Assembly: GCA_018268105.1 (NCBI GenBank)
Contig: JAFDXG010000038.1
Span: forward strand, 1-64,000
From: Bacteroidota bacterium
Lineage (GTDB): Bacteria > Bacteroidota > Bacteroidia > Chitinophagales > Chitinophagaceae
Length of the DNA stretch: 64,000 nucleotides
Reading direction: 5' to 3'
This document shows, piece by piece, positions 26,010 to 33,855 of this stretch. Under the pieces are notes generated by a model. That model saw only the letters and a list, made by a program, of their open reading frames with translations. It had not been told where the DNA came from and ran no database searches. Numbering within the stretch: position 1 is the first letter of the stretch; each line of letters starts with the position of its first letter. Position numbers and translations under genes: made by a program.

Positions 26010-26588
26010 TTATAATTTTACATGTGCCCAGTTTTCCCGGGTTTTAATTCGGTGAATCTGCATATCCGATACCCCAAATTTTTTCGCAATGGCTTTTAAT
26101 GTTTTCTTCTCTTTTAGTAATTGCTTAATGACCTTCACCTTTTTTATGTCCAGTTTAGCCCCTTTTATTGTAGGGTTTTCCTTTCGTCTTTTTATAGCCG
26201 CTTTTACCCTGGGGTTTTTCCTGTTGTGAGCAGAAACTTCATCCTGGGTAGCCCATTTAAGATTATTATATTTATTGTTCTCGTAATTGTGATCAAGGTG
26301 AATAATAAACTGTTGTTTTGCTTTAGGCTTCGGCAAAAAATATTTAGCCACCAGACGATGAACAAGAGCGGTAAAATATTGTCCATTCAGCTTTTTTCTC
26401 CAGATGGGGTAATTAGCCTGTCTGCTGAGTTTCAGAACAAAACCATCCGAAAGTCTTTTGTTGTATTTTATAATCCTGCCGTGATTGGAGATGGCATATT
26501 TATACCAAACTGCTCCTTTTGTTTCATGTTCAGGCATGTCTTTCCAAATTTCATTTGGAAGCATTTTAATGGGTTCCCGTATAGCCAT
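26010..26588 (-). CDS. Stand-alone NUMOD4/HNH homing-type endonuclease
   Basis: A 192-aa protein. The N-terminal NUMOD4-like segment (NEIWKDMP ... YAISNHGRIIKY, about 11-40) is followed by an HNH_3-type nuclease core (VHRLVAKYFLP ... IHLDHNYENNKYNNLKW, about 75-115) and a C-terminal helix-turn-helix (LKAIAKKFGVSDMQIHRIK, about 160-180) that would bind DNA. Such free-standing HNH genes are mobile intron-less homing endonucleases. No intron or intein host is seen here. It sits alone between arfB and a TetR gene. Confidence 0.85.
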   Translation of the reverse strand: MAIREPIKMLPNEIWKDMPEHETKGAVWYKYAISNHGRIIKYNKRLSDGFVLKLSRQANYPIWRKKLNGQYFTALVHRLVAKYFLPKPKAKQQFIIHLDHNYENNKYNNLKWATQDEVSAHNRKNPRVKAAIKRRKENPTIKGAKLDIKKVKVIKQLLKEKKTLKAIAKKFGVSDMQIHRIKTRENWAHVKL

Positions 26589-26805
26589 TGGTCTTAGGTT
26601 TATTGTTTTTAGACTAAAATAAAATAATTACAAAAGTTGATGATTTTTTAGGTGCAGAACTATGTTCTTCAAGATATAGCGGAAGATATTTTTCAAAAGT
26701 GCAACATAGGACAGGATGAAAAATGTATTATGGGTATAACAGTAGAGCAGTTCTTACCGAAGGTACAACATCATCTTATTATTATCTTATTATTGAAGAA
26801 ATATT

Positions 26806-27396
26806 TTATATTTTGAGTCCTTCCACCAAAATTATAAGCATATTATCTTCCAGTTGTTCTGCTGAAATTCTTTCCGTTGACCGGTGCCAGGACTCTATGC
26901 CGCTAACAGCATGAAGCATAATCAGGACGGCTGTAGAAGTGTCAATGGGTTTAATATGACGTTTGCGAATCCCTTCTTCGATGATATTAGCCAAACGTTG
27001 GCGGTATGCCCGCCGTTGGGTTTTGAAATTGGACAGATAGGGTTCGGTAAGATGGCGCCATTCCCTGTCGGCCACCTGCACTTCTTCATAATTGTTTAGC
27101 ATCTGCTGAATATGAAAACTAAGGATGGCTTTAATTTTCTCAATGGCAGTTTGCTGGCTATGTTCAATTTTTTCCAGGTGGGATGTAAGCAGATTGGCTG
27201 TCCGAAAACAAATATCCTGTAAAATTTCCGCTTTCGACTGTATATGATTATATAAGCTTGCCGCTTCTACGCCTACTTCTTCTGCCAAATCGCGCATGGA
27301 TGTTGCGGCAAAGCCCTTTTCACGAAACAGCCGGGCGGCTTTTCCGATGATGACTTGCTTTTTAGAACCATTCCGCTGGGTTTTAATGGCAGGCAT
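26806..27396 (-). CDS. TetR/AcrR-family transcriptional regulator
   Basis: A 196-aa repressor-type protein: the N-terminal HTH spans about residues 16-60 (ARLFREKGFAATSMRDLAEE ... ASLYNHIQSKAEIL), followed by an all-helical ligand and dimer domain. The neighbours (HNH gene, cysS) give no clear target, so it may act at a distance, often on fatty-acid degradation or efflux genes in this family. Confidence 0.9.
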   Translation of the reverse strand: MPAIKTQRNGSKKQVIIGKAARLFREKGFAATSMRDLAEEVGVEAASLYNHIQSKAEILQDICFRTANLLTSHLEKIEHSQQTAIEKIKAILSFHIQQMLNNYEEVQVADREWRHLTEPYLSNFKTQRRAYRQRLANIIEEGIRKRHIKPIDTSTAVLIMLHAVSGIESWHRSTERISAEQLEDNMLIILVEGLKI

Positions 27397-27487
27397 TTCA
27401 ATTGATTTATTATAACCTAAGCATAAAGTATTCTAAAATAGGTAGTTTAGGCAACTGTTTTACAATGGATAAGATAATACAAATTCT

Positions 27488-28990
27488 TCAAAGTAAAGAC
27501 CAGGTAGTACCGCCATTTTTTTCGTCTTTCAATGCAATTCCCTGTATAAGCAATTCATTCCTGATTTTGTCTGAGGTAGCAAAATCTTTTCGGTTTCTGG
27601 CATCTTTTCTTATTTGTATCAGCAGTTCAATTACCCCATCCAGTATTCCACTGTCATTACTTTTTTCATCTCTGAGCCCGAAAATACCAGGCAGGTATAT
27701 CCTTAACTGTTTTTGCATCAGTTCAAGAGTATCTTTTCTTAAACTTCCGGGTGCTATCTGCCCGCCTTTGATAGAATTAATAATGGGAACAAGCTCAAAC
27801 ATATTTGCCAAAACCCTTGCTGTATTAAAGTCGTCATTCATAGCTTCATCAAAACCTGCCACAAGATTTTTGCATTTATCATCTAAAATAGGATCTATTA
27901 TATTGGGATTATCCTCTGTAGTATCAAGCTTAATTTGGTCAAGAATTTCGTATGCTTCCCATAATCTCTTAAGCCCTTTTTCTGCAGCCTGAAGTGCCTC
28001 ATTGCTAAAATCGAGGGTACTTCTGTAATGTGTTTGCAGCATAAAAAAGCGAACTGTCATAGGTGAATATGCTTTCTCAAGCAGCTTATGGTTTCCCGTA
28101 AACAACTCTCCGGGAAGGAATCCATTGCCTGCACTCTTGCTCATTCTTGCCCCATTTACAGTAAGCATATTAGTATGTATCCAGTATCGGGCAGGGCTGA
28201 CATGAAAACAGGCCTGTGATTGTGCTATCTCGTTGGTATGATGAGTTGCCGCAAGATCCATTCCCCCGCCATGTATATCGAATTCTTTACCCAGATATTT
28301 GCCACTCATTGCAGAGCACTCAATATGCCAACCCGGGAAACCCATCCCCCAGGGGGAGGGCCACTGCATTAGGTGCTCGGGCTTTGCTTTGATCCATAAT
28401 GCAAAATCGAGACGGCCTTTTTTTTCATCCTGGCCACCCAACTCCCTGGTACCTTCCAACAGGTCTTCAAGTTTCCTGTTGGTAAGAATGCCGTAAGGTT
28501 TTTCTTTGTTATATTTTTCAACATCAAAATAAACGGTTCCATCCACAATGTAAGCGTAGCCATTAGAAAGGATATGTTTTATCATTTCAATTTGCTCAGA
28601 AATATGACCAGTTGCGGTAGGTTCAATTGTAGGGGGTAGATTATTAAAGAGCTCCATTACTTTATGAAATCCCAGGGTGTATCGTTGAACAATTTCCATA
28701 GGTTCCAGTTGTTCAAGCCTGGCTTTTTTCGAAAACTTGTCATCACCTTCATCTCTGTCGCCTTCAAGGTGACCTGCATCGGTAATATTACGCACATACC
28801 GTACCTTAAACCCCAGGTATTTCAAATAACGGTAGATAATATCAAATGAAATGAATGTGCGGCAATTGCCGAGGTGAACATCACTATATACAGTAGGTCC
28901 ACAAACATACATACCTATATATCCGGGTGTAAGAGGAGTAAAAATTTCCTTTTGCCTTGTCAACGAATTGAAAATCTTCAGCTCAGCCAT
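27488..28990 (-). CDS. cysS: Cysteinyl-tRNA synthetase
   Basis: A 500-aa class I aminoacyl-tRNA synthetase. Marks: zinc Cys30 in MYVCGPTVYSDVHLGN with the HIGH-type HLGN, the Cys/His zinc site in WHIECSAMS, and the KMSKS loop as RMSKSAGN. It charges tRNA-Cys in the cytoplasm. The ATG at 28990 (MAELKIF) is chosen; the upstream in-frame ATG at 29014 falls inside the -7 box. Confidence 0.97.
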   Translation of the reverse strand: MAELKIFNSLTRQKEIFTPLTPGYIGMYVCGPTVYSDVHLGNCRTFISFDIIYRYLKYLGFKVRYVRNITDAGHLEGDRDEGDDKFSKKARLEQLEPMEIVQRYTLGFHKVMELFNNLPPTIEPTATGHISEQIEMIKHILSNGYAYIVDGTVYFDVEKYNKEKPYGILTNRKLEDLLEGTRELGGQDEKKGRLDFALWIKAKPEHLMQWPSPWGMGFPGWHIECSAMSGKYLGKEFDIHGGGMDLAATHHTNEIAQSQACFHVSPARYWIHTNMLTVNGARMSKSAGNGFLPGELFTGNHKLLEKAYSPMTVRFFMLQTHYRSTLDFSNEALQAAEKGLKRLWEAYEILDQIKLDTTEDNPNIIDPILDDKCKNLVAGFDEAMNDDFNTARVLANMFELVPIINSIKGGQIAPGSLRKDTLELMQKQLRIYLPGIFGLRDEKSNDSGILDGVIELLIQIRKDARNRKDFATSDKIRNELLIQGIALKDEKNGGTTWSLL

Positions 28991-29011
28991 ATTAAAATTT
29001 GATATTAGGCG

Positions 29012-29019
29012 CAAATATA
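29012..29019 (-). promoter_or_regulatory. -7 box of the cysS promoter
   Basis: TATATTTG on the minus strand matches TAnnTTTG exactly and lies 21 nt before the chosen cysS ATG. No good TTTG at -33. It supports the internal ATG as the start. Confidence 0.55.
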
Positions 29020-29064
29020 GAACGAATAAACTTGCCTGATGAAACTACTTGCTTGTGTATTATT

Positions 29065-30216
29065 TCAGTTGCCGGAGGTAGTGATGTCGGCAATGACGGG
29101 GATATGGTCGGAGAGTATTTCTGGTATTCTTTGAGATTGTATAATTCGAAGCCTGGGGTCTGCAAAAATATAATCAATTCTAAGCGTGGAAAGATTGCGC
29201 ATGAAGCTGGAAGAAAAGCTGAAAAATGTTTGACCTAATCCAAAATTTTTTGATATGAAAGCATCTTTTTTATTTCCGCGGATGGAAAAGTATGCATAAG
29301 AATTAGGTACATCATTGAGGTCGCCACAAAATATTTCCGGGTAACGGCTTTCATCAAGTTTGCTACTGATAAAATCTGCCTGTAATCCTCTTCGTTCAAA
29401 AGCAGTTCTCATTTTACGGAAAATGTTTTTGGAAGCATCCAGTCGTTCATCAGGATCATTTTTGATTTTAGAAATATCCTGGTAATCTCTTTGCATAAAC
29501 CCAAAAGATTGCAAATGAGCAGAAAATATCCGCAAAGTGTCGTTGTTAATTGATATATCGGCAAAAATCAGGCTTTCGGTGTTATCTTCCTTTGTTTTAT
29601 TTAAGGGGAACTTCCCGCAATTCTCAATAGGGAATTTTGAAAAAATAGCCGTTCCGTTAAGTAAATGGTTGTATTTCACCACATCTTTCGAAAAATAAAA
29701 ATATGGATACCCCATCTGCCGGGTCAAATGCCAGATGCTATTAAAGTATTTTCCCGAATCTGCAGTCATAAATTCCTGCAATGTGAGTATATCGGGATTG
29801 TAAGTTTGAATAAGATCAAACATTTTCATGTGAGTTAAGGTTAACCCGGTTTTTTTTGTTTTATCCTCCTCACCCATAAAACTTCTTACATTCCAGGTCA
29901 TTACCCTTACTGAGCGATGTTCCTTTTTTTCCTTATCAAAACTTTTTCCCAAATAAAACCCAAAAACGGCAGTAATGCTTTTCCATCCAATAATCAGGCA
30001 AATAATAGCCAGCCAACTCCATTTGGAACGGGCAAAAGCAAAGAATAGTAAAAAAGCTAGGAGAATAATACTTAGGTAAGGAAATAACAATCCTAAGAAG
30101 CCAAAGAACCACCAGGTGGATGGGTTTAAAAAAGGGGATAAACAAGCTGTAAGAAAAATAGCTGCTATAAAAAGGTAAATGGATACTGCAAATCTTCTGG
30201 TAATCTTTAGAACCAT
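29065..30216 (-). CDS. Membrane-anchored endonuclease/exonuclease/phosphatase-family protein
   Basis: A 383-aa protein. Three hydrophobic helices fill the first 95 residues, then comes the EEP fold: VMTWNVRSF, ILTLQEF (metal Glu), IFCGDLNDVPNS and the C-terminal SDHIPVIADI (catalytic His). EEP proteins cut phosphodiesters in DNA, lipids or inositol phosphates; the membrane anchor suggests a lipid or extracellular nucleic acid substrate. It starts 9 bp after the degenerate rhomboid gene, so the two are co-transcribed, as in other Bacteroidota. Confidence 0.88.
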   Translation of the reverse strand: MVLKITRRFAVSIYLFIAAIFLTACLSPFLNPSTWWFFGFLGLLFPYLSIILLAFLLFFAFARSKWSWLAIICLIIGWKSITAVFGFYLGKSFDKEKKEHRSVRVMTWNVRSFMGEEDKTKKTGLTLTHMKMFDLIQTYNPDILTLQEFMTADSGKYFNSIWHLTRQMGYPYFYFSKDVVKYNHLLNGTAIFSKFPIENCGKFPLNKTKEDNTESLIFADISINNDTLRIFSAHLQSFGFMQRDYQDISKIKNDPDERLDASKNIFRKMRTAFERRGLQADFISSKLDESRYPEIFCGDLNDVPNSYAYFSIRGNKKDAFISKNFGLGQTFFSFSSSFMRNLSTLRIDYIFADPRLRIIQSQRIPEILSDHIPVIADITTSGN

Positions 30217-30225
30217 TCTGATAGT

Positions 30226-31149
30226 TTATAAGTCTTCTTCACTGGCCCTGCGAAGTATCTCTTTTTCTTCGCTTGTCAGGTTATGGAATCCTTTCTGATT
30301 GATTTTATCAAGTATTTCATCAATTCTTTGCTGGCTTAGATTAGGCAATTTACTATATGGTTCTATACCATGGGGGTCATAAAATATTTTTGCTTTTTCA
30401 ATATTCAGTTTTGAAGTTTTATCCGGATTAAACAAATTGAAAAACCAATCATATAGCCTTGTCATCCAGCCCCCGGGATGGTATCCCCTATTCAAAAGTT
30501 TAATAAAGAGAAATCCGGTTCCGCCGGCAGCCAATTCAGCACCATAAGCTGCAGGATTTGCAAATGATGTTCCGGCAAAATTGATTACAGCATACACTAC
30601 CGTCAGCACCCATAATGGAATACCGCCATTTAACATGGGAAATATGCGATAGCGGGGAGCCACTGTAGTAGCAGCAATGGCAATTGCCATTACTGAACAA
30701 TTTGCCCCGCTCAGAGTCATGGTAGTAGCAGTAGCAGCAAAAGCAGATACCAGGTTACTGCTTAACAGGTAGACAATTGCCCCTGCTAATCCCCCATAAA
30801 TATAAAGTGGTACCAGTTTATTATCTCCCAGCAGTGATTGTACAATAAATCCGAACCCCCAAAGCCAAAGCATATTTGCCACTAATCCCCATATATCAGC
30901 ATGCGAAAACATAAAACTGATAATTGTCCAGGGACGTGTTACAAACCGGGCAGTATCAGCAGGCAAAATGAACCAGTCTGCCACCTGTGTTTTATACAAT
31001 GCAGTCTCTAATCCAGAAACCTGGTATACTGAACGTATAAAAAATAGTACGGTAGTAATGAGTACATTAATGATGACAATCCTGATCAGAATATCATTGT
31101 CAGCCCCGAAAAAGACTTTCCTGTTTTTAACTTGTTCCAGCACACTCAT
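30226..31149 (-). CDS. Rhomboid-family membrane protein lacking the catalytic dyad (pseudoprotease)
   Basis: A 307-aa rhomboid fold: six or more membrane helices followed by an 80-residue soluble tail (LSQQRIDEILDKINQKGF). The serine position of the usual GASxS motif reads Gly-Ala-Asn150-Cys-Ser, confirmed on the DNA. The catalytic-His position of AHLGG reads Ala-Glu205-Leu, and the oxyanion His of HxxxN is Gly88 while Asn92 remains. The protein therefore should not cleave peptide bonds but may bind substrates or dimerise with the intact rhomboid encoded 37 bp upstream. A partner role is inferred. The Cys-Ser next to Asn150 could only act if the loop were shifted, which seems unlikely. Confidence 0.85.
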   Translation of the reverse strand: MSVLEQVKNRKVFFGADNDILIRIVIINVLITTVLFFIRSVYQVSGLETALYKTQVADWFILPADTARFVTRPWTIISFMFSHADIWGLVANMLWLWGFGFIVQSLLGDNKLVPLYIYGGLAGAIVYLLSSNLVSAFAATATTMTLSGANCSVMAIAIAATTVAPRYRIFPMLNGGIPLWVLTVVYAVINFAGTSFANPAAYGAELAAGGTGFLFIKLLNRGYHPGGWMTRLYDWFFNLFNPDKTSKLNIEKAKIFYDPHGIEPYSKLPNLSQQRIDEILDKINQKGFHNLTSEEKEILRRASEEDL

Positions 31150-31186
31150 GCCATATTTTTTTAAAACTTTTAATACTATGAAGTTA

Positions 31187-31891
31187 CTAATAAAATTTTC
31201 TGCGATTAGTTTTATTCCAATACAGTACCAATAAAAATCCTACCAGTGCCCCGCCAAGATGTGCCCAGTGCGCTACTTCATCACCGGCTGAATTTCTTAC
31301 CCCAGCAAATAACTCCATGGCAGCATAAATTATTACAAACCATTTTGCTTTGATTGGCAGAAAAAAATACAGGTAAATAAGACTATTGGGGAATAAATAT
31401 CCAAAAGCTGCAAGACAACCAAAAACTGAACCAGAAGCACCAAGTGTTGCCGTGTTCAACAAAAAATTTGGATTCTGAAATATTTCTTTCTGTTCTTCAA
31501 CGGGATATGCTTTCAGGGCTTCAAGTATAGTATTATTTTCAAAATATAATACACCAAGATGCAACAACCCGGCACCAATACCACATAAAAGGTAGAAAAT
31601 CAAAAACTTTTTTGGCCCCCAGTAATTCTCCAATACGTTCCCAAACATCCATAAGGCGAACATATTGAAAAACAAGTGGAAGAAACTGCCGTGCAAAAAC
31701 AGGTAACTAACAATTTGATGTGGACGAAAGTATATGGAACGTACATCATGAAGGGCAAAATAGTTTTCAATGGAAAATGAACTGTTGTTACCCAAAACGG
31801 TTTGTGCTAAGAATACCAGTCCATTAATTATAAGTAAGTTTTTTACTATTACCGGTAATACCTGAAATCCACCCGGACGAAATTCTGTCAT
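31187..31891 (-). CDS. Rhomboid intramembrane serine protease (intact)
   Basis: A 234-aa protease with six membrane helices. The catalytic Ser153 is in LGASGSVFG, the catalytic His211 in HWAHLGGALVG, and the oxyanion residues in FLHGSFFHLFFNMFALW, all canonical. It cleaves helices of membrane proteins within the bilayer. It precedes the degenerate rhomboid and the EEP gene. Promoter-like CTTG and TAAATTCG elements are 17-48 nt upstream. Confidence 0.95.
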   Translation of the reverse strand: MTEFRPGGFQVLPVIVKNLLIINGLVFLAQTVLGNNSSFSIENYFALHDVRSIYFRPHQIVSYLFLHGSFFHLFFNMFALWMFGNVLENYWGPKKFLIFYLLCGIGAGLLHLGVLYFENNTILEALKAYPVEEQKEIFQNPNFLLNTATLGASGSVFGCLAAFGYLFPNSLIYLYFFLPIKAKWFVIIYAAMELFAGVRNSAGDEVAHWAHLGGALVGFLLVLYWNKTNRRKFY

Positions 31892-31908
31892 AGATAGTTA
31901 ATTAGCTG

Positions 31909-31939
31909 CGAATTTAAACTATGAGAAATAAATATCAAG
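31909..31939 (-). promoter_or_regulatory. Promoter of the rhomboid operon
   Basis: On the minus strand CTTG (31936-31939), a 19-nt spacer and TAAATTCG (31909-31916) fit the TTTG-N19-TAnnTTTG pattern with one mismatch in each box. The leader to the ATG is about 15 nt. Confidence 0.5.
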
Positions 31940-31969
31940 CCTATACTTTAAAACACACCTTCCATTACG

Positions 31970-33391
31970 TTATCTTAAGGATAACTTTACTACATTTTCT
32001 ATATGGTGGGTATGAGGAAACATATCCACCGGTTGAATTTTATCAACACTATACGATTGGTTCAGTAATTGCAGGTCCCGTGCCTGTGTAGCCGTATTGC
32101 AGCTTACATATACCACTACAGGTGGGCGCATCTCCAGTATTTTTTTTACCAGTTTTTCATGCATCCCTGCCCTGGGCGGATCAGTGATTACCACATCGGG
32201 TTTCCCTTGTGCCATTAAAAAATCATCGTTACATATTTCCACTACATCTCCTGCAAAAAATGAGGCGTGGTTGATATTGTTAAGACGGGCATTGGTTTTT
32301 GCATCTTCTATTGCTTCAGGTATTACTTCCACACCTATAATTTTCCTGACCATATCACTTAGAAAAATTCCGATGCTACCGGTACCACAATACAAATCAT
32401 ACAACACTTCATTGCCTGTTAGTGAGGCAAAATCCCTGGTTACCTGGTATAATTTTTCAGCCTGACTGCTGTTGGTTTGAAAAAAAGATTTTGAACCAAT
32501 GATAAATTTAAATTTCTCCAGTTGTTCCGTTATATACCCTTTCCCACACCAGGTTACAGGCTGTAGATCGTGAAGGCTATCGTTCTTCTTTGGGTTGATA
32601 GTATATAAAAGCGTGGAGATAGAAGGCACCGTTTTTAGTAAATGTTGGAATAAGTTTTCCCGCTCTTCTTCGTCATCGTATCCAAAACAAATATTTACCA
32701 TTACCTCACCCGTTGTGGTGATCCGGATGATCAGGGTCCGGAGCCAGCCGGTGTGCTGTTTTATATCGTAGTAGGAATAGCTTTTTTGCAGTGCAAACGC
32801 CCTGATGCTGTTTTTAATGAGGTTGGCAGGTTCCTCCATCAAATGACAGGTACGAATGTCAATAACTTTATCATAAATCTTTGGGACGTGAAACCCAAGC
32901 GCAGGCTCATTTGTGTTGCCGGCTATAGTGGCGTCACCGGCACGTAGTTCTTCCCAGGTTTTATATCGCCGGTTGCTGAAGGTGAATTCCAGCTTGTTTC
33001 TGTAACGGATATTTTTATCACAGCCAATAATCGGCATGACCGGCGGCAAATTAATACGCCCCAGTCTTTTAAGGTTCTGTTCTACCTCGTTTTGTTTATA
33101 TATTAATTGTTGCTGGTAAGGCAGCATTTGCCATTTGCAGCCACCACAAATTCCAAAATGTTCGCAAAAAGGTTCAGTCCGTTGCTCCGAAAAACTATGA
33201 AAATGAATGGCTTTGCCTTCGCCCCAGTCTTTTTTACTTTTGGTAAGCATTACGTCTACAATATCGCCTGGCACTGCTCCTTCTATGAATATTACTTTAC
33301 CCTCTACCCGGCTAACAGATTTTCCTTCTGCTGCATAATCTTGTATTGTTACCTGCTGAAGTAAACGGGGACTATTTCTTTTTCTACTCAT
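31970..33391 (-). CDS. rlmD: 23S rRNA (uracil-C5)-methyltransferase RlmD-like
   Basis: About 473 aa. An N-terminal TRAM domain (VTIQDYAAEGKSVSRVEGKV) is followed by a Cys cluster CEHFGICGGCKW for the [4Fe-4S] centre, then a class I SAM fold (LYDLYCGTGSIGIFL, DPPRAGMHEKLV) and the catalytic Cys motif YVSCNTATQARD. It methylates U1939-type or U747-type uridine in 23S rRNA; RlmD versus RlmCD cannot be separated here. The ATG at 33391 is used; the in-frame TTG at 33400 is part of a -7 box. Confidence 0.93.
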   Translation of the reverse strand: MSRKRNSPRLLQQVTIQDYAAEGKSVSRVEGKVIFIEGAVPGDIVDVMLTKSKKDWGEGKAIHFHSFSEQRTEPFCEHFGICGGCKWQMLPYQQQLIYKQNEVEQNLKRLGRINLPPVMPIIGCDKNIRYRNKLEFTFSNRRYKTWEELRAGDATIAGNTNEPALGFHVPKIYDKVIDIRTCHLMEEPANLIKNSIRAFALQKSYSYYDIKQHTGWLRTLIIRITTTGEVMVNICFGYDDEEERENLFQHLLKTVPSISTLLYTINPKKNDSLHDLQPVTWCGKGYITEQLEKFKFIIGSKSFFQTNSSQAEKLYQVTRDFASLTGNEVLYDLYCGTGSIGIFLSDMVRKIIGVEVIPEAIEDAKTNARLNNINHASFFAGDVVEICNDDFLMAQGKPDVVITDPPRAGMHEKLVKKILEMRPPVVVYVSCNTATQARDLQLLNQSYSVDKIQPVDMFPHTHHIENVVKLSLR

Positions 33392-33397
33392 AGGTGG

Positions 33398-33405
33398 CAA
33401 AAATA
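33398..33405 (-). promoter_or_regulatory. -7 box of rlmD
   Basis: TATTTTTG matches TAnnTTTG and ends 6 nt before the rlmD ATG, implying a near-leaderless mRNA. Confidence 0.5.
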
Positions 33406-33537
33406 AGACGACTTGGGTGGAGTTTTGATTTTAGCAGTAGTAGATAATTCCAAACCATGATAAATGACACTGCCGGCAGTTATTTGAGATAAAGAAGAAA
33501 AAATTAGAAATAAGTAAAAGTTTTAAAATAAAAACCC

Positions 33538-33710
33538 TACATTTGGCACCTGTAAAAAAAAGAAGGTCTTCTGTAGACACAGATGACCTCTAACGATTGC
33601 TTGCCATATGAAAATTCTTAACTAAGTCTTGTTCTGTTTGATGATTACTATTTGTATCATCAGGATGCCTCTAACTCACTTGCCACTTTCTTGCTTCACG
33701 ATTGCTTGCT
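33538..33710 (+). ncRNA. Candidate structured RNA with repeated hairpin modules
   Basis: In the 464-bp gap between rlmD and the helical-repeat gene. A perfect -7 box TACATTTG (33538-33545) is followed by a strong stem AGGTCTTCTGT/ACAGATGACCT (33564-33574 with 33579-33589, AGAC loop, one mismatch). Next comes CCTCTAACGATTGCTTGCCA (33587-33606), then a second stem TGATGAT/ATCATCA (33639-33645 with 33656-33662) followed by CCTCTAAC...TTGCCA (33668-33685), and a third copy of ACGATTGCTTGC (33698-33709). The repeated hairpin-plus-motif units and the promoter suggest a small RNA or a regulatory leader. No open frame of note lies here. Confidence 0.4.
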
Positions 33711-33807
33711 TCTCTTTTCTGTTGTTGTTTGATAGTGCAAAAATAATACGGCGTTACGGGGCATTAAAATCAACTTGTTAGTAATTTTATCATGTCAAAG
33801 GCCTGAT

Positions 33808-33815
33808 TATATTTG
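33808..33815 (+). promoter_or_regulatory. -7 box before the helical-repeat gene
   Basis: TATATTTG, an exact TAnnTTTG match, with TTTT 19 nt upstream at the -33 place. The leader is about 36 nt and includes AGGAG (33842-33846), 9 nt before the ATG, an uncommon Shine-Dalgarno match for this phylum. Confidence 0.55.
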
Positions 33816-33855
33816 CTAAACCCTTTATAGGATTGAGTTTTAGGAGAAAATTGTT

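Noticed and set aside
27402..27992. 196-codon frame opposite cysS
   Set aside because: Antisense to cysS; Ser/Ile-rich shadow composition.
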